Source: Deltaproteobacteria bacterium UBA5205
GTDB taxonomy: Bacteria > Desulfobacterota > Syntrophorhabdia > Syntrophorhabdales > Syntrophorhabdaceae
Assembly (NCBI GenBank): GCA_002412715.1
Contig: DHVP01000036.1
Coordinates: 34,642 to 98,641, forward strand
DNA: 64,000 bases
Reading direction: 5' to 3'
The position numbers were made by a program, and so were the translations under genes. The notes below the pieces were generated by a model, which had not been told where the DNA came from, did not search any database, and saw nothing but the letters and a program-made list of their open reading frames with translations. Positions 8,201-16,226 of the stretch are shown in pieces (within the stretch, counting starts at the first letter, position 1; every line of letters starts with the position of its first letter).

Positions 8201-11055
8201 CGGAGACGAAAGAGATAGCAGAACACTGCGCGGGGAAGACAGCCGAAAACGGCATCCTTTACTGTGAGGGGAAGGCCCCCGCCGCGGGAAGGATCGTCAT
8301 AGAGGCACAGGTGAAGGACAGGCTGGGAAACCTTTCGGTGACGAACCGTGAAGCGACCGTGTACGGCAGGGAGGATACATGGTACGAGGCGCGCAATGAC
8401 GACCGCGTCGACCTTATCCCTCTGCGCCGCTTCGTTGAACCGGGCGAGTCGATGAGTTTCCAGGTACGGATGCCCTTTCGGGATGCCACCGCCCTTGTTA
8501 CGGTTGAACGTGAGGGCGTGATGGATGCCTATATCAAGAAGGTGACGCGTGACAATCCTGTTATAGAGATCCCTGTCAAAGCCACTTATGTGCCCAACGT
8601 TTTCGTCTCGGCCCTGCTGGTAAGGGGAAGAGTCTCGGGCTCACCGCCGACTGCCACCTTTGACCCCGGAAAACCGGCATACAAGCTCGGTATAGCGGAG
8701 GTCAGGGTTGGCTGGAAGCCCCACGCGCTGAAGGTCAAGGTCGATACGCACAAGAAGGCTTATTCCGTGCGGGAGGCCGTCAAGGCCCACATCGAGGTGA
8801 GAACGCCGGCAGGGGGCGTGCCGCCGAAAGGTTCCGAAGCGGCAATAGCGGTTGTCGATGAAGGGCTTCTCGAACTCAAGCCCAATGTAAGCTGGGGACT
8901 CCTCGAGTCGATGATGCGCAGGAAGTCCTATGAGATGTCAACGGCGACATCGCAGATGATGGTCGTGGGAAAACGCCATTTCGGCCGCAAGGCCCTTCCC
9001 CATGGAGGCGGTGGAGGCAAGCAGTTGACGAGGGAGCTCTTCGATACGTTGGTCTTCTGGAAGGGTACAGTTGCGCTCGACGGCAACGGCGAAGCGGACA
9101 TTGCCTTCAATCTCAACGATTCGCTCACATCATTCCGCGTTGTCGCCATAGCAAGCTCGGGGGCGGACCTTTTCGGCACCGGTGAGACAACGATCCGGAC
9201 GACGCAGGATCTGATGCTCCTTCCGGGTCTCCCGGCCCTGGTCCGCGAAGGCGACCGCTTCACAGCGGGGTTTACGGTCCGCAATACCTCGGAGCGCGAG
9301 ATGGATGTGGATGTGACTCTGAAAATTGCCGACGGTACCGGCGTGCGCTCTGCCGAACCTGCGAGAGCTACGGTCCCTGCCGGTCAGTCCCGCGAGGTGA
9401 ACTGGCAGGTTGCGGTCCCCCATGGGTCGTCGAAGATCGATTACGATGTGGCAGCCGGCGAGAAGTCAGGCCGGGCGCGAGACACACTGAAGATAAGCCA
9501 GAAAGTGGTGCCGGCGGTAAGCCTCAAGGTTTACCAGGCCACCCTGGCACAGGTGAAAGACGCCATGAAGATGGATGTCGAACGCCCCCATGACGCCCTG
9601 ACGGGCCGCGGAGGCGTTGCGGTGACGATGCGGGCGAAGCTGGCCGAAGGGCTGCCGGGCGTTGTCGATTATATGCGCCGGTATCCGTATGTCTGTCTTG
9701 AACAAAAGACATCAAAGGCCGTTGCCTTGCGTGACCGCGAAATGTGGAAGGAACTTATGGGGCAGCTGCCTGCCTATCTCGATTCGGACGGTCTGGCGAA
9801 GTACTTCCCCGGCATGATGCGCGGAAGCGAGGTGCTGACGTCCTACCTTCTTTCCATAAGCAGCGAGGCGGGGTACGAGATACCGCAGAACATAAGGGTC
9901 AAGATGCTTCTGGGTCTCAAAGGATTCGTGGAGGGAAAGATCGCGCGATACTCGGCACTGCAGACCGCCGACCTTTCGATCAGGAAGATGGCCGCCGTTG
10001 CCGCCCTTGCAAGGTTTAACCAGGCCAATCCTCAACTTCTGACAACGATGGACATCGAGCCCAATCTATGGCCGACGTCGGCGGTGCTTGACTGGATCGA
10101 CGTCTTGCGCCGTGTGGCAGGCATCTCCGACAGGGACAGGAGACTTCAGGCAGCAGGGCAGGTCTTGAGAAGCCGGCTCAATCTCCAGGGCACGACGATG
10201 GGTATTTCGACCGAGAAATCGGACCAACTCTGGTGGCTTATGGTGTCGACGGACCTCAACTCGGCACGGACGCTGATGGCATCCATGGAATTCGAGACGT
10301 GGCGGGAGGACGTTCCCCGCATTGCCCGCGGTTTAGCGGGAAGAATGAAAAGGGGCCGGTGGGACACGACAACGGCAAATGCCTGGGGAGTTCTCGCCAT
10401 GGAAAAGTTCTCCGGTAAGTATGAGGCAACGCCGGTCACGGGGGTTTCCTCGGCGTCGCTGGGGCAAAAACAGGAGGCCGTTAAATGGGCGGACAACTCA
10501 AAAGGCGGCGGCATGATGTTGCCCTGGCCGGCAAAGAAGAGTACTCTCAGCATCGATCACCAGGGGAAGGGCAGACCCTGGGTCACGGTACAGAGCATTG
10601 CTGCCGTACCACTGAAAGCTGCCCTGTCATCAGGCTACACCATCAAGAAAACGATCGCTCCCGTGGAGCGCAAGAACCCCGACACATGGACGCGGGGCGA
10701 TGTCATGCGCGTGAAACTCGAGATAGATGCCCGCTCCGACATGACCTGGGTGGTTGTAAACGATCCCATACCGTCGGGCGCTGTTATCCTGGGAAGCGGT
10801 CTGGGACAGGACTCCGCCCTGCTGTCAAAACAGGGACGCCAGAGAGGGTGGGCCTGGGAGGCATATCGGGAAAGGAGCTTTGAGGCCCTGAGAGTATATT
10901 ACGAATTCGTGCCGCAAGGAACGTGGACCGTGGAATACAGCGTGAGGCTCAACAACGACGGTCTCTTTCAGATGCCCGGGACCCGCGTTGAAGCGCTTTA
11001 TGCGCCGGAGATGTTCGGCGAAAGCCCGAACCGGCCGGTGGAGATCAGGAAATAA
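5251..11055 (+). CDS. Bacterial alpha-2-macroglobulin (YfhM-like)
   Basis: A 1934-residue secreted protein. A signal peptide covers residues 1-24, cut near ARG-AAV, with no lipobox cysteine. Macroglobulin (MG) domains follow, with the BRD/A2M regions about residues 1200-1400. The thioester motif CLEQ is intact, with Cys1482 in YPYVCLEQ, inside the helical thioester domain. Bacterial macroglobulins trap proteases that reach the periplasm and work with PBP1C to repair breached peptidoglycan; the pbpC gene follows three bases downstream. The start at 5251 is supported by GAGGAGG at 5237-5243 and by the signal peptide; an upstream in-frame codon at 5206 would spoil both. An acidic insertion (DDEDADGEEDTEG) lies near residues 835-850. 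Length and order match the E. coli yfhM-pbpC pair, though E. coli YfhM is a lipoprotein. Confidence 0.95.
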   Translation: MLRKVVPVLFMLAMLVGFTGNARGAAVELFSPEGTVKDIRQVTARFTDQMVAFGDPRTADPFTVHCSEKGKGRWIDGKNWSFDFDRALPAGVGCTFTLKQNLKSLSGAAVTGRKTFSFNTGGPLVLETEPWEDGTEIEERQTFLFRLDAPATDASVMKSVSCSIEGIRERVGIRLVTGEERRQTLSALHVSKKKEENTVLFQCRQAFPPKARVKIIWGKGVMSKSGMATTKDQVLSYQARGPFTARLRCMKERPQGGCIPLSPMRLFFSAPILEKEARKITIGTDKKTGKETTWKAKTDREGDSDVTYVVFEGPFPEKSLLKVHIPENLKDISGRALSNANKFPLSVNTDTYPALAKFSDKFGVIESKEGALLPVTVRNIEEEIKTWLAREDGDPHQGKSSITPGPAGKTTAGRSDEKPAAIQGVKGSVYQAEGDQSIIEWLYKLDNSPRERSLLKGTKKGEAFSLPKPGGTKEFEVIGIPLREPGFYLVEIESLMLGKRLLEKPGPVYVPAAALVTNMAAHFKWGRESSLVFVTALDSGEPVPNASVTVRDCKGGLIWQGAADANGIARIGRRLPDAGSLPQCRRGKQEKDLYYEYSRVLSGITGGLFVFARSGKDMTFTHSSWDDGIESWRFNLPENYSDRKEALIAHTVFDRTLLRAGETVHMKHFVRQRTMDGLSVPANLKEIKEAVIVHVGSDEKYTLGLTWKNNGTADTIWKIPPAAKLGTYNVYLREAPAPGKRAEILDLSGSFRVEEFRVPLMRGLIRGPKEPAVNAGSIDLDVDLRYLSGGGASDHPVKIRAELQQRTVSIPDFDDFIFSAGSVRTGVERFDEGADRFRDDEDADGEEDTEGPRQETTDRFGQRKVRLKTIELNLDKNGTARTTLKDLPKADVPRDIVSELEFRDPNGEVQTTSTRVPLYPSLVQTGLYSSGDYLGDTLKYQVAVLDLKGKPVQGAEVKVKLYKRSTYTHRRRITGGFYAFEHATETKEIAEHCAGKTAENGILYCEGKAPAAGRIVIEAQVKDRLGNLSVTNREATVYGREDTWYEARNDDRVDLIPLRRFVEPGESMSFQVRMPFRDATALVTVEREGVMDAYIKKVTRDNPVIEIPVKATYVPNVFVSALLVRGRVSGSPPTATFDPGKPAYKLGIAEVRVGWKPHALKVKVDTHKKAYSVREAVKAHIEVRTPAGGVPPKGSEAAIAVVDEGLLELKPNVSWGLLESMMRRKSYEMSTATSQMMVVGKRHFGRKALPHGGGGGKQLTRELFDTLVFWKGTVALDGNGEADIAFNLNDSLTSFRVVAIASSGADLFGTGETTIRTTQDLMLLPGLPALVREGDRFTAGFTVRNTSEREMDVDVTLKIADGTGVRSAEPARATVPAGQSREVNWQVAVPHGSSKIDYDVAAGEKSGRARDTLKISQKVVPAVSLKVYQATLAQVKDAMKMDVERPHDALTGRGGVAVTMRAKLAEGLPGVVDYMRRYPYVCLEQKTSKAVALRDREMWKELMGQLPAYLDSDGLAKYFPGMMRGSEVLTSYLLSISSEAGYEIPQNIRVKMLLGLKGFVEGKIARYSALQTADLSIRKMAAVAALARFNQANPQLLTTMDIEPNLWPTSAVLDWIDVLRRVAGISDRDRRLQAAGQVLRSRLNLQGTTMGISTEKSDQLWWLMVSTDLNSARTLMASMEFETWREDVPRIARGLAGRMKRGRWDTTTANAWGVLAMEKFSGKYEATPVTGVSSASLGQKQEAVKWADNSKGGGMMLPWPAKKSTLSIDHQGKGRPWVTVQSIAAVPLKAALSSGYTIKKTIAPVERKNPDTWTRGDVMRVKLEIDARSDMTWVVVNDPIPSGAVILGSGLGQDSALLSKQGRQRGWAWEAYRERSFEALRVYYEFVPQGTWTVEYSVRLNNDGLFQMPGTRVEALYAPEMFGESPNRPVEIRK

Positions 11056-11058
11056 AAA

Positions 11059-13215
11059 ATGTCTTCAAAGTACCTGAAGGGTGTTCCCGGTATATGCGTG
11101 GTCGCCGTGCTGGCCCTGGTGTGTCTTGCCGGGGCGGGCACCCTCTTCGTGGCGCGATCGGTGAGGGATACGAAGATCCCCGCTTTTCAGAGTGTCAGGG
11201 CTTCCTACCGCGCCTCCGACGCGGTTCTTATGGATCGTCGCCAGGAAGTTATCCACACGCTGCGTACGGATGACACGGCCAGAAGGCTCGAATGGACACG
11301 TGTCGCCGACGTGTCGCCGTCGTTTCTGCAAACGGTGGTCCTGGTTGAGGACCGTCGTTTTTTCAGCCACAGGGGGGTCGACCCCCGCGCTTTTGCGTCC
11401 GCGTTCGCAAGGAATGTCACCTCCGGGAGGCTAAGGGGCGCCAGCACCATCTCGATGCAGGTGGCCTCCATCATCGATAAGACCCTGAAGCCGAAAAGGG
11501 CGAGGAGGGACCTGGGCCAGAAGTGGCGCCAGGTGCTCGCGGCAATAGCTCTGGAGAAGAACTGGAGTAAAGAGGAGATACTTGAGGCCTATATCAACCT
11601 CATATACTACCGCGGCGAACTTCAGGGCGTCAGGGCTGCATCGAAGGGACTGTTCGGAAAGGAACCCTCCGGCCTTACCCAACTGGAATCCTTTATCCTG
11701 GCATCACTTATCACATCGCCCAACGCAACGCGGGAAAGGGTGGCTCTGAGGTCGTGGCGCCTGGCACAGAAGACCGGGGTGCAGGTAACCCGTGACGATG
11801 TTGACCAGAAGACGGGTGAGGCGCTCTCTTCGGCATACAGCATCACCTCCGAGACGTCGGTGGCGCCTCACGTGGCGCGTATCGTCCTTACCCCGGGGTG
11901 CGCCAGGCAGGTCACGACCCTTGACGGGCGGCTGCAGAAGTTTGCCCTCCAAAGCCTGAGAAACAATCTTGCCTCACTGCGCAGCCGAAATGTTTCCGAC
12001 GGGGCCGTCATGGTTGTCGATAATGTTACGGGTGATATCCTGGCGTATGTCGGCAACAGCGGGCGTACATCGAGCGCGGTCTGGATGGATGGTGTGCGGG
12101 CCAGACGGCAGGCAGGTTCGACGCTCAAGCCTTTCCTGTACGGGTTCGCCATCGAAAAGGGATATCTTACCGCCTCATCCATACTCGAAGATACGCCCCT
12201 TTCCATAATGACGCCGACGGGGCTCTATGTACCGCAAAATTATGACAATCAATTCCGGGGCAATGTCAGCGTAAGGACGGCTCTGGCATCGTCTCTCAAT
12301 GTCCCCGCCGTCAAGACGCTTCTGGTGGCGGGCCTGGTGCCCTTCGTGGAGAGGCTTAAGGAACTGGGATTCAGGAGCATCACCGAGGAGCCTGAATTCT
12401 ATGGGTTCTCCATCGCCCTGGGGTCGGCTGACATAGAACTCTATGAACTTGTCGGCGCCTATCGCACCCTGGCGCTGGGCGGGCGGCGAGGTGACATGAG
12501 GCTGGTCAAAGGGGAGACACCGTCGGCCCGTGTTCGTGTCATGGACGAAAAGGCCGCTTATATCATCTCGCAGATACTCTCCGACAGGGAGTCCCGGGCG
12601 GTTACCTTCGGCCTTGAGAATCCCCTTTCGACCCGTTTCTGGACAGCGGTAAAGACAGGGACGAGCAAAGACATGCGCGACAACTGGTGTGTCGGTTTTT
12701 CGGGGCGTTATACCGTGGGGGTCTGGGTGGGAAACTTTTCGGGAGAACCCATGCATGATGTGAGCGGTATAAGCGGCGCGGCGCCGATATGGCTCGAGGT
12801 GATGAACTTCCTTCACGCCGGTGTCCCCTCAAAGGCGCCGAAACGGCCCTCGGGAGTCACCGTAGCGAAGGTGCGGTTTGAAAAGGATATGGAGCCTTCG
12901 CGCGAGGAATTCTTTCTCGAAGGCACACAGCCCGTCTCAACGGTGAGGGCACAGCAAACCCATCAAAACGCCCGAATTATCTATCCGCGGGAGGGAACAC
13001 TCATCACCATCGATCCTGATATTCCCGACGCCTTGCAGCGCGTTGCGCTTCGCTTTGAGCCACGGGCGGGACGGTTCAGGTGGGTCCTCAATGATACCGA
13101 TGCGGGTTCCGACCTGCCGCTCTTCCTCTGGGAACCACGGCGCGGTAATTACACCCTTTCCATCGTCGATCACAGGGGGAGCGTGGTCGATTCAGTCAGT
13201 TTCGTCGTGCGGTAA
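11059..13215 (+). CDS. pbpC: Penicillin-binding protein 1C
   Basis: A 718-residue bifunctional peptidoglycan synthase. One N-terminal membrane anchor (residues 11-33). The glycosyltransferase domain (about 65-240) has catalytic Glu97 in VEDRRFFSH and the GASTISMQ motif. The transpeptidase domain (about 310-590) has Ser354 in STLK, SLN (residues 414-416) and KTGTS beginning at Lys532. A C-terminal BiPBP_C beta domain closes the protein. It polymerises and may crosslink lipid II in the periplasm. It starts three bases after the macroglobulin stop, so the two are one operon, a conserved pairing thought to couple protease trapping to wall repair. Confidence 0.96.
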   Translation: MSSKYLKGVPGICVVAVLALVCLAGAGTLFVARSVRDTKIPAFQSVRASYRASDAVLMDRRQEVIHTLRTDDTARRLEWTRVADVSPSFLQTVVLVEDRRFFSHRGVDPRAFASAFARNVTSGRLRGASTISMQVASIIDKTLKPKRARRDLGQKWRQVLAAIALEKNWSKEEILEAYINLIYYRGELQGVRAASKGLFGKEPSGLTQLESFILASLITSPNATRERVALRSWRLAQKTGVQVTRDDVDQKTGEALSSAYSITSETSVAPHVARIVLTPGCARQVTTLDGRLQKFALQSLRNNLASLRSRNVSDGAVMVVDNVTGDILAYVGNSGRTSSAVWMDGVRARRQAGSTLKPFLYGFAIEKGYLTASSILEDTPLSIMTPTGLYVPQNYDNQFRGNVSVRTALASSLNVPAVKTLLVAGLVPFVERLKELGFRSITEEPEFYGFSIALGSADIELYELVGAYRTLALGGRRGDMRLVKGETPSARVRVMDEKAAYIISQILSDRESRAVTFGLENPLSTRFWTAVKTGTSKDMRDNWCVGFSGRYTVGVWVGNFSGEPMHDVSGISGAAPIWLEVMNFLHAGVPSKAPKRPSGVTVAKVRFEKDMEPSREEFFLEGTQPVSTVRAQQTHQNARIIYPREGTLITIDPDIPDALQRVALRFEPRAGRFRWVLNDTDAGSDLPLFLWEPRRGNYTLSIVDHRGSVVDSVSFVVR

Positions 13216-13264
13216 GGAATGGCTTCGATCCGATTTCCCGTATAATATCAAGGTATAATTTCGC

Positions 13265-13293
13265 TTGACAGGTTTTTTTAATAGGAATACTAT
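13265..13293 (+). promoter_or_regulatory. Strong sigma-70 promoter of the cold-shock gene
   Basis: Perfect TTGACA (13265-13270), a 17-base AT-rich spacer with a T7 run, and TACTAT (13288-13293). The leader would be about 44 bases, with AAGGAG at 13329-13334. Confidence 0.75.
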
Positions 13294-13343
13294 TGCTTAA
13301 AAGCACAACTGCTTAATATTATCACAGAAAGGAGTTGCGTGGC

Positions 13344-13544
13344 ATGCCATCAGGTAAGGTAAAATGGTTTAACGATTCCAAGGGTTACGGTTTCATCGAA
13401 CAGGATGGCGGCGAAGATGTTTTCGTGCACTTCTCTGCAATTCAGGCGGATGGGTTCAAGTCGCTCAAGGCCGGCGAGAATGTGGAATTTGAGATCGTAA
13501 CGGGGCCGAAGGGTCCGCAGGCGGCAAACGTAATGAAAACTTAA
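13344..13544 (+). CDS. Cold-shock protein, CspA family
   Basis: A 66-residue single OB-fold RNA chaperone of typical CspA size. Both RNA-binding motifs are present: RNP1 (KGYGFI) and RNP2 (VFVHF), after the usual SGKVKWFNDSKG start. It melts RNA secondary structure during growth or cold adaptation. The ATG at 13344 is chosen over a TTG at 13335 because AAGGAG ends ten bases upstream and the family starts here. It has its own strong promoter and is monocistronic, converging on mazG with a 12-base gap. Confidence 0.97.
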   Translation: MPSGKVKWFNDSKGYGFIEQDGGEDVFVHFSAIQADGFKSLKAGENVEFEIVTGPKGPQAANVMKT

Positions 13545-13556
13545 TAAACGCAGGGG

Positions 13557-14312
13557 TCACTCCGCTTTATCCTCCATAGACTTACTGTCATTCCAGAGCC
13601 GGTCCATCGTTTCGGCATCAGCGTCCCGAATATCGGTGTTGTTCTCGATATATCCGAACCTCCTTATGAACTTGTCCGATGTGGCTCTCAGTGCATCTTC
13701 GGGATCTATCGACAGAAAACGCGCAATGTTGACGATCGTGAAAAGAAGATCACCCACCTCATCTCTGATGCGGTCAGTCCTGCCCGTCTTCTCTGCCTCT
13801 TTCAATTCGGCTATCTCCTCGTACATCTTGTCGTAGACATCATCGATCTTCTTCCAATCAAAGCCGACCTTTGCCGCCCGCCTGGTTATCACGTATGCCC
13901 GAAGGAGCGCGGGCATCGACGGGGGGATGTGTGCAAGGAGGGAATAGTCCTCTTTCTCCGCTCTCTTGAGTTCCTCCCATTTTACCTCGATGGGGGCGTC
14001 GAGAACCTGCTGCCTGAATACATGCGGATGGCGGTGATGCATCTTCCGGTAGACGTTTTCGATGACGTCCTCGATGGTGAAAGCGTCTCGTTCCTTGCAT
14101 ATCTGGGCAATGAATACGATATGAAAGAGAAGATCGCCAAGCTCTTCCTTCAGTTCATTCATATCTTCATTTTCGATGGCCTCTATTATCTCGTAGACCT
14201 CTTCCAGCATGAAGGTCTTGAATGCCGAGACCTTCTGTTTACGGTCCCAGGGGCATCCTTCATCGCTGCGGAGCTTCTCCATAAGAGCGACCAGTTTATC
14301 GAATGCTTCCAC
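13557..14312 (-). CDS. mazG: Nucleoside triphosphate pyrophosphohydrolase MazG
   Basis: A 251-residue protein with the two tandem MazG domains of the E. coli type. The first (about residues 10-110) has the metal-binding LEEVYEIIEAIE and EELGDLLF motifs; the second (about 135-240) has EEIAELKEAE and DEVGDLLF. It hydrolyses NTPs and dNTPs to NMPs and pyrophosphate, a house-cleaning role also linked to ppGpp turnover. The start is GTG, preceded by AGGAGA. It lies 14 bases after waaA and is the last gene of the lipid A/BamA operon, where its presence is probably incidental. Confidence 0.95.
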   Translation of the reverse strand: MEAFDKLVALMEKLRSDEGCPWDRKQKVSAFKTFMLEEVYEIIEAIENEDMNELKEELGDLLFHIVFIAQICKERDAFTIEDVIENVYRKMHHRHPHVFRQQVLDAPIEVKWEELKRAEKEDYSLLAHIPPSMPALLRAYVITRRAAKVGFDWKKIDDVYDKMYEEIAELKEAEKTGRTDRIRDEVGDLLFTIVNIARFLSIDPEDALRATSDKFIRRFGYIENNTDIRDADAETMDRLWNDSKSMEDKAE

Positions 14313-14326
14313 TGTGAGTCTCCTGT

Positions 14327-15577
14327 TTATGACTTTTTTCTTTCGAGCACGTCCATGATGATCCCTGCCGTCTCCTCCATAACGTGCCGCTGATCGGCGA
14401 CGATGTCAAAACCGGCCTCTTGCGTGGAGCTGTACAGGGTGTCGTCATCGATGAGATTTGTGATGGCAAGGTGTATGTCGGTGCCATTCTCGACAAGAAT
14501 TCCAGCCTTCCTGTCGAGAATGGCGCGTGCGATGTCCCTGAAGTTTTCGGTGAAGGGGCCGAAGAGTACGGGCGTACCGACGAAGAGGGGTTCGAGCATA
14601 TTCTGACCGCCGTAGGGAGCAAGGGAACCTCCCACGAAGGCCGCCCGGCTTCTTGCGTATATCCCCGCGAGATCGCCGACAGTGTCCACGACAACCAGTT
14701 CGGCGGTGTCATCCGCCCCGTCCATTATCTTTGAATAGCGGGCGGTCCGAAGCGTATTGGAAAGATCTTTTTCGATGGAGGTGGCAAGGTGCAGTTCTCT
14801 TGGCGCGATGAAATACCGGTAGCCGGGAAGGTCTTTTTTCAGGAGGGCTATCGCAGTATAGATCTCTTCAAGCTCTTTTTCCTTTACGCTTCCGAAGGTG
14901 ATGATCTTCTCACGTGTTGATGGGTCCCGCCGGCCTTCGGCTGCGGGGCGGTAGTACTTGATGTTGCCGGTGACAAAGACACGTTCGGGGTCCATGCCGA
15001 TCGAGACAAAGCGCTGCCTGTGTTCTTCGGATTGCGCTATGACGGCGTCGATCCCGAGAAGCGCCGACTTCAGGAAGGGCGATAACCTCCGGTATGTCGC
15101 AAGGGTGCTGTCGGAGATCCGCCCATTCACGATGAGAATGGGAACACTTCGTTTTCCGGCTTCCCATATGAGGTTGGGCCAGATCTCGGTCTCTACGATA
15201 AGGATCACCGAGGGCCTGCGATAATCGAGAAACCTTGTGACGGAGAATCGAAGATCGAAGGGCATGGAGGCGACGGTCCTTCCCATCCGTACGCCCTGTT
15301 TGCTGTCCAGCATCTCCTTTGCGTAGGAGGTGTTCGTTGTAAATAGAAAATGATCAAGTGCCCCGGTTGCCGCCAGATAATCGGCGACACTCTGGGCGAT
15401 AACCGCCTCCCCGATAGACGCCCCGTGTATCATACAGGCACCGGCCGATTGCACCCCTTCTGTCGCAGGGAAGAGGCGTTCGCGGAAGTTCTTCTTCATT
15501 TTTGTGTTGGTGAGACCTATCACCACAAAGACGGGAAGGGCGCACAAGGTAAGGAGGTTGTAGATTAGCTTCCACAT
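14327..15577 (-). CDS. waaA: 3-deoxy-D-manno-octulosonic acid (Kdo) transferase
   Basis: A 416-residue GT30 glycosyltransferase that moves Kdo from CMP-Kdo to lipid IVA on the inner face of the cytoplasmic membrane. An N-terminal membrane anchor (about residues 5-23) is followed by the GT-B N-domain with the GASIGE motif, whose Glu57 corresponds to the family's catalytic base. The C-domain has the nucleotide-binding FVGGSLAPYGGQNMLEP motif. The ATG lies inside the 3' end that the upstream DUF374 gene would have if its frameshift were repaired, as expected for tight coupling. How many Kdo residues it adds cannot be told from sequence. Confidence 0.95.
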   Translation of the reverse strand: MWKLIYNLLTLCALPVFVVIGLTNTKMKKNFRERLFPATEGVQSAGACMIHGASIGEAVIAQSVADYLAATGALDHFLFTTNTSYAKEMLDSKQGVRMGRTVASMPFDLRFSVTRFLDYRRPSVILIVETEIWPNLIWEAGKRSVPILIVNGRISDSTLATYRRLSPFLKSALLGIDAVIAQSEEHRQRFVSIGMDPERVFVTGNIKYYRPAAEGRRDPSTREKIITFGSVKEKELEEIYTAIALLKKDLPGYRYFIAPRELHLATSIEKDLSNTLRTARYSKIMDGADDTAELVVVDTVGDLAGIYARSRAAFVGGSLAPYGGQNMLEPLFVGTPVLFGPFTENFRDIARAILDRKAGILVENGTDIHLAITNLIDDDTLYSSTQEAGFDIVADQRHVMEETAGIIMDVLERKKS

Positions 15578-15758
15578 GCCATTTCTTCGGCCTTGTCCGT
15601 CAATTTGATGAGCGTTGTTTCGAGTTCGACCCGCTTATTTTCGATTTCATCGGCGCTGAGATCAGACCCTACAGCGATAGGGTCGCCCCAGAGAAAGACA
15701 ACCTTCGTAAAAGGGTAGGGGAGTATAAAACGGTCCCAGGAATGAAAGGTTTTTTTTT
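15565..15758 (-). other. A9 homopolymer frameshift site and displaced 3' coding part of the DUF374 gene
   Basis: Nine A residues on the minus strand (15758-15750) are followed, in the +1-base frame, by about 60 codons that match the expected C-terminus of the DUF374 family and end with TAA at 15567-15565. That stop overlaps ATG of waaA, a typical operon junction. This strongly implies that the functional frame has ten (or seven) A residues. Confidence 0.85.
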
Positions 15759-16226
15759 ACGCGCACCGTAGCTTACGGGTAGGAGTTGTTTGCCCGAGAG
15801 CCGTGCGAGCTCCACGATGCCTTTCTTGACCGCGAAGCGCGGTCCCTTGGGGCCGTCGGGGGTAATGGCGATATCTATAGTATCTCTGAGATCATGGAGA
15901 ATCTCCCTCAAGGACGAAACGCTGCCCTTTCGGTAAGATCCCCTTACGGTACCGATCCCGAAAAACCCCACGATTCTGGCAATGAACTCGCCATCGCGGT
16001 GGCGGCTGATCAGCACCTTTCCGCCGCCGCCCTTTTTCGCGAAGGGCATCATGAGAAGCCTGCCGTGCCAGAAACAAACGATATAATTGAAGCGGCTGCC
16101 CCATCTTTCCTCCGGCGGGCGGTTGACGTGCTGGACGCGCAGGGTCAGCCTCAAAAGCGAGAGAAAGCCGAATAGCACAGGAGGCATGATATAGATCATC
16201 AGAAAAGACTTGATTTTCTTTTTCAT
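15669..16226 (-). CDS. DUF374 lysophospholipid acyltransferase-like protein, frameshifted near the C-terminus
   Basis: As read, a 185-residue protein of the LPLAT/DUF374 family found beside waaA in many diderms. The acceptor and catalytic region is intact (FWHGRLLMMPF, ISRHRDGEFIARIVGFFG, and ITPDGPKGPR). At the A9 tract (15758-15750) the frame goes wrong: the last 25 or so residues look random. Reading one extra A gives a family-like tail (TFHSWDRFILPYPF, then KVVFLWGDPIAV) that ends at 15565 and overlaps the waaA start by 13 bases. So the intact gene should span 15565-16226 and encode about 220 residues. Either the tract has mutated, the assembly dropped an A, or slippage restores the protein. 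The likely role is acyl transfer to a lipid A or phospholipid precursor; the exact substrate is unknown. Confidence 0.85.
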   Translation of the reverse strand: MKKKIKSFLMIYIMPPVLFGFLSLLRLTLRVQHVNRPPEERWGSRFNYIVCFWHGRLLMMPFAKKGGGGKVLISRHRDGEFIARIVGFFGIGTVRGSYRKGSVSSLREILHDLRDTIDIAITPDGPKGPRFAVKKGIVELARLSGKQLLPVSYGARKKKPFIPGTVLYSPTLLRRLSFSGATLSL

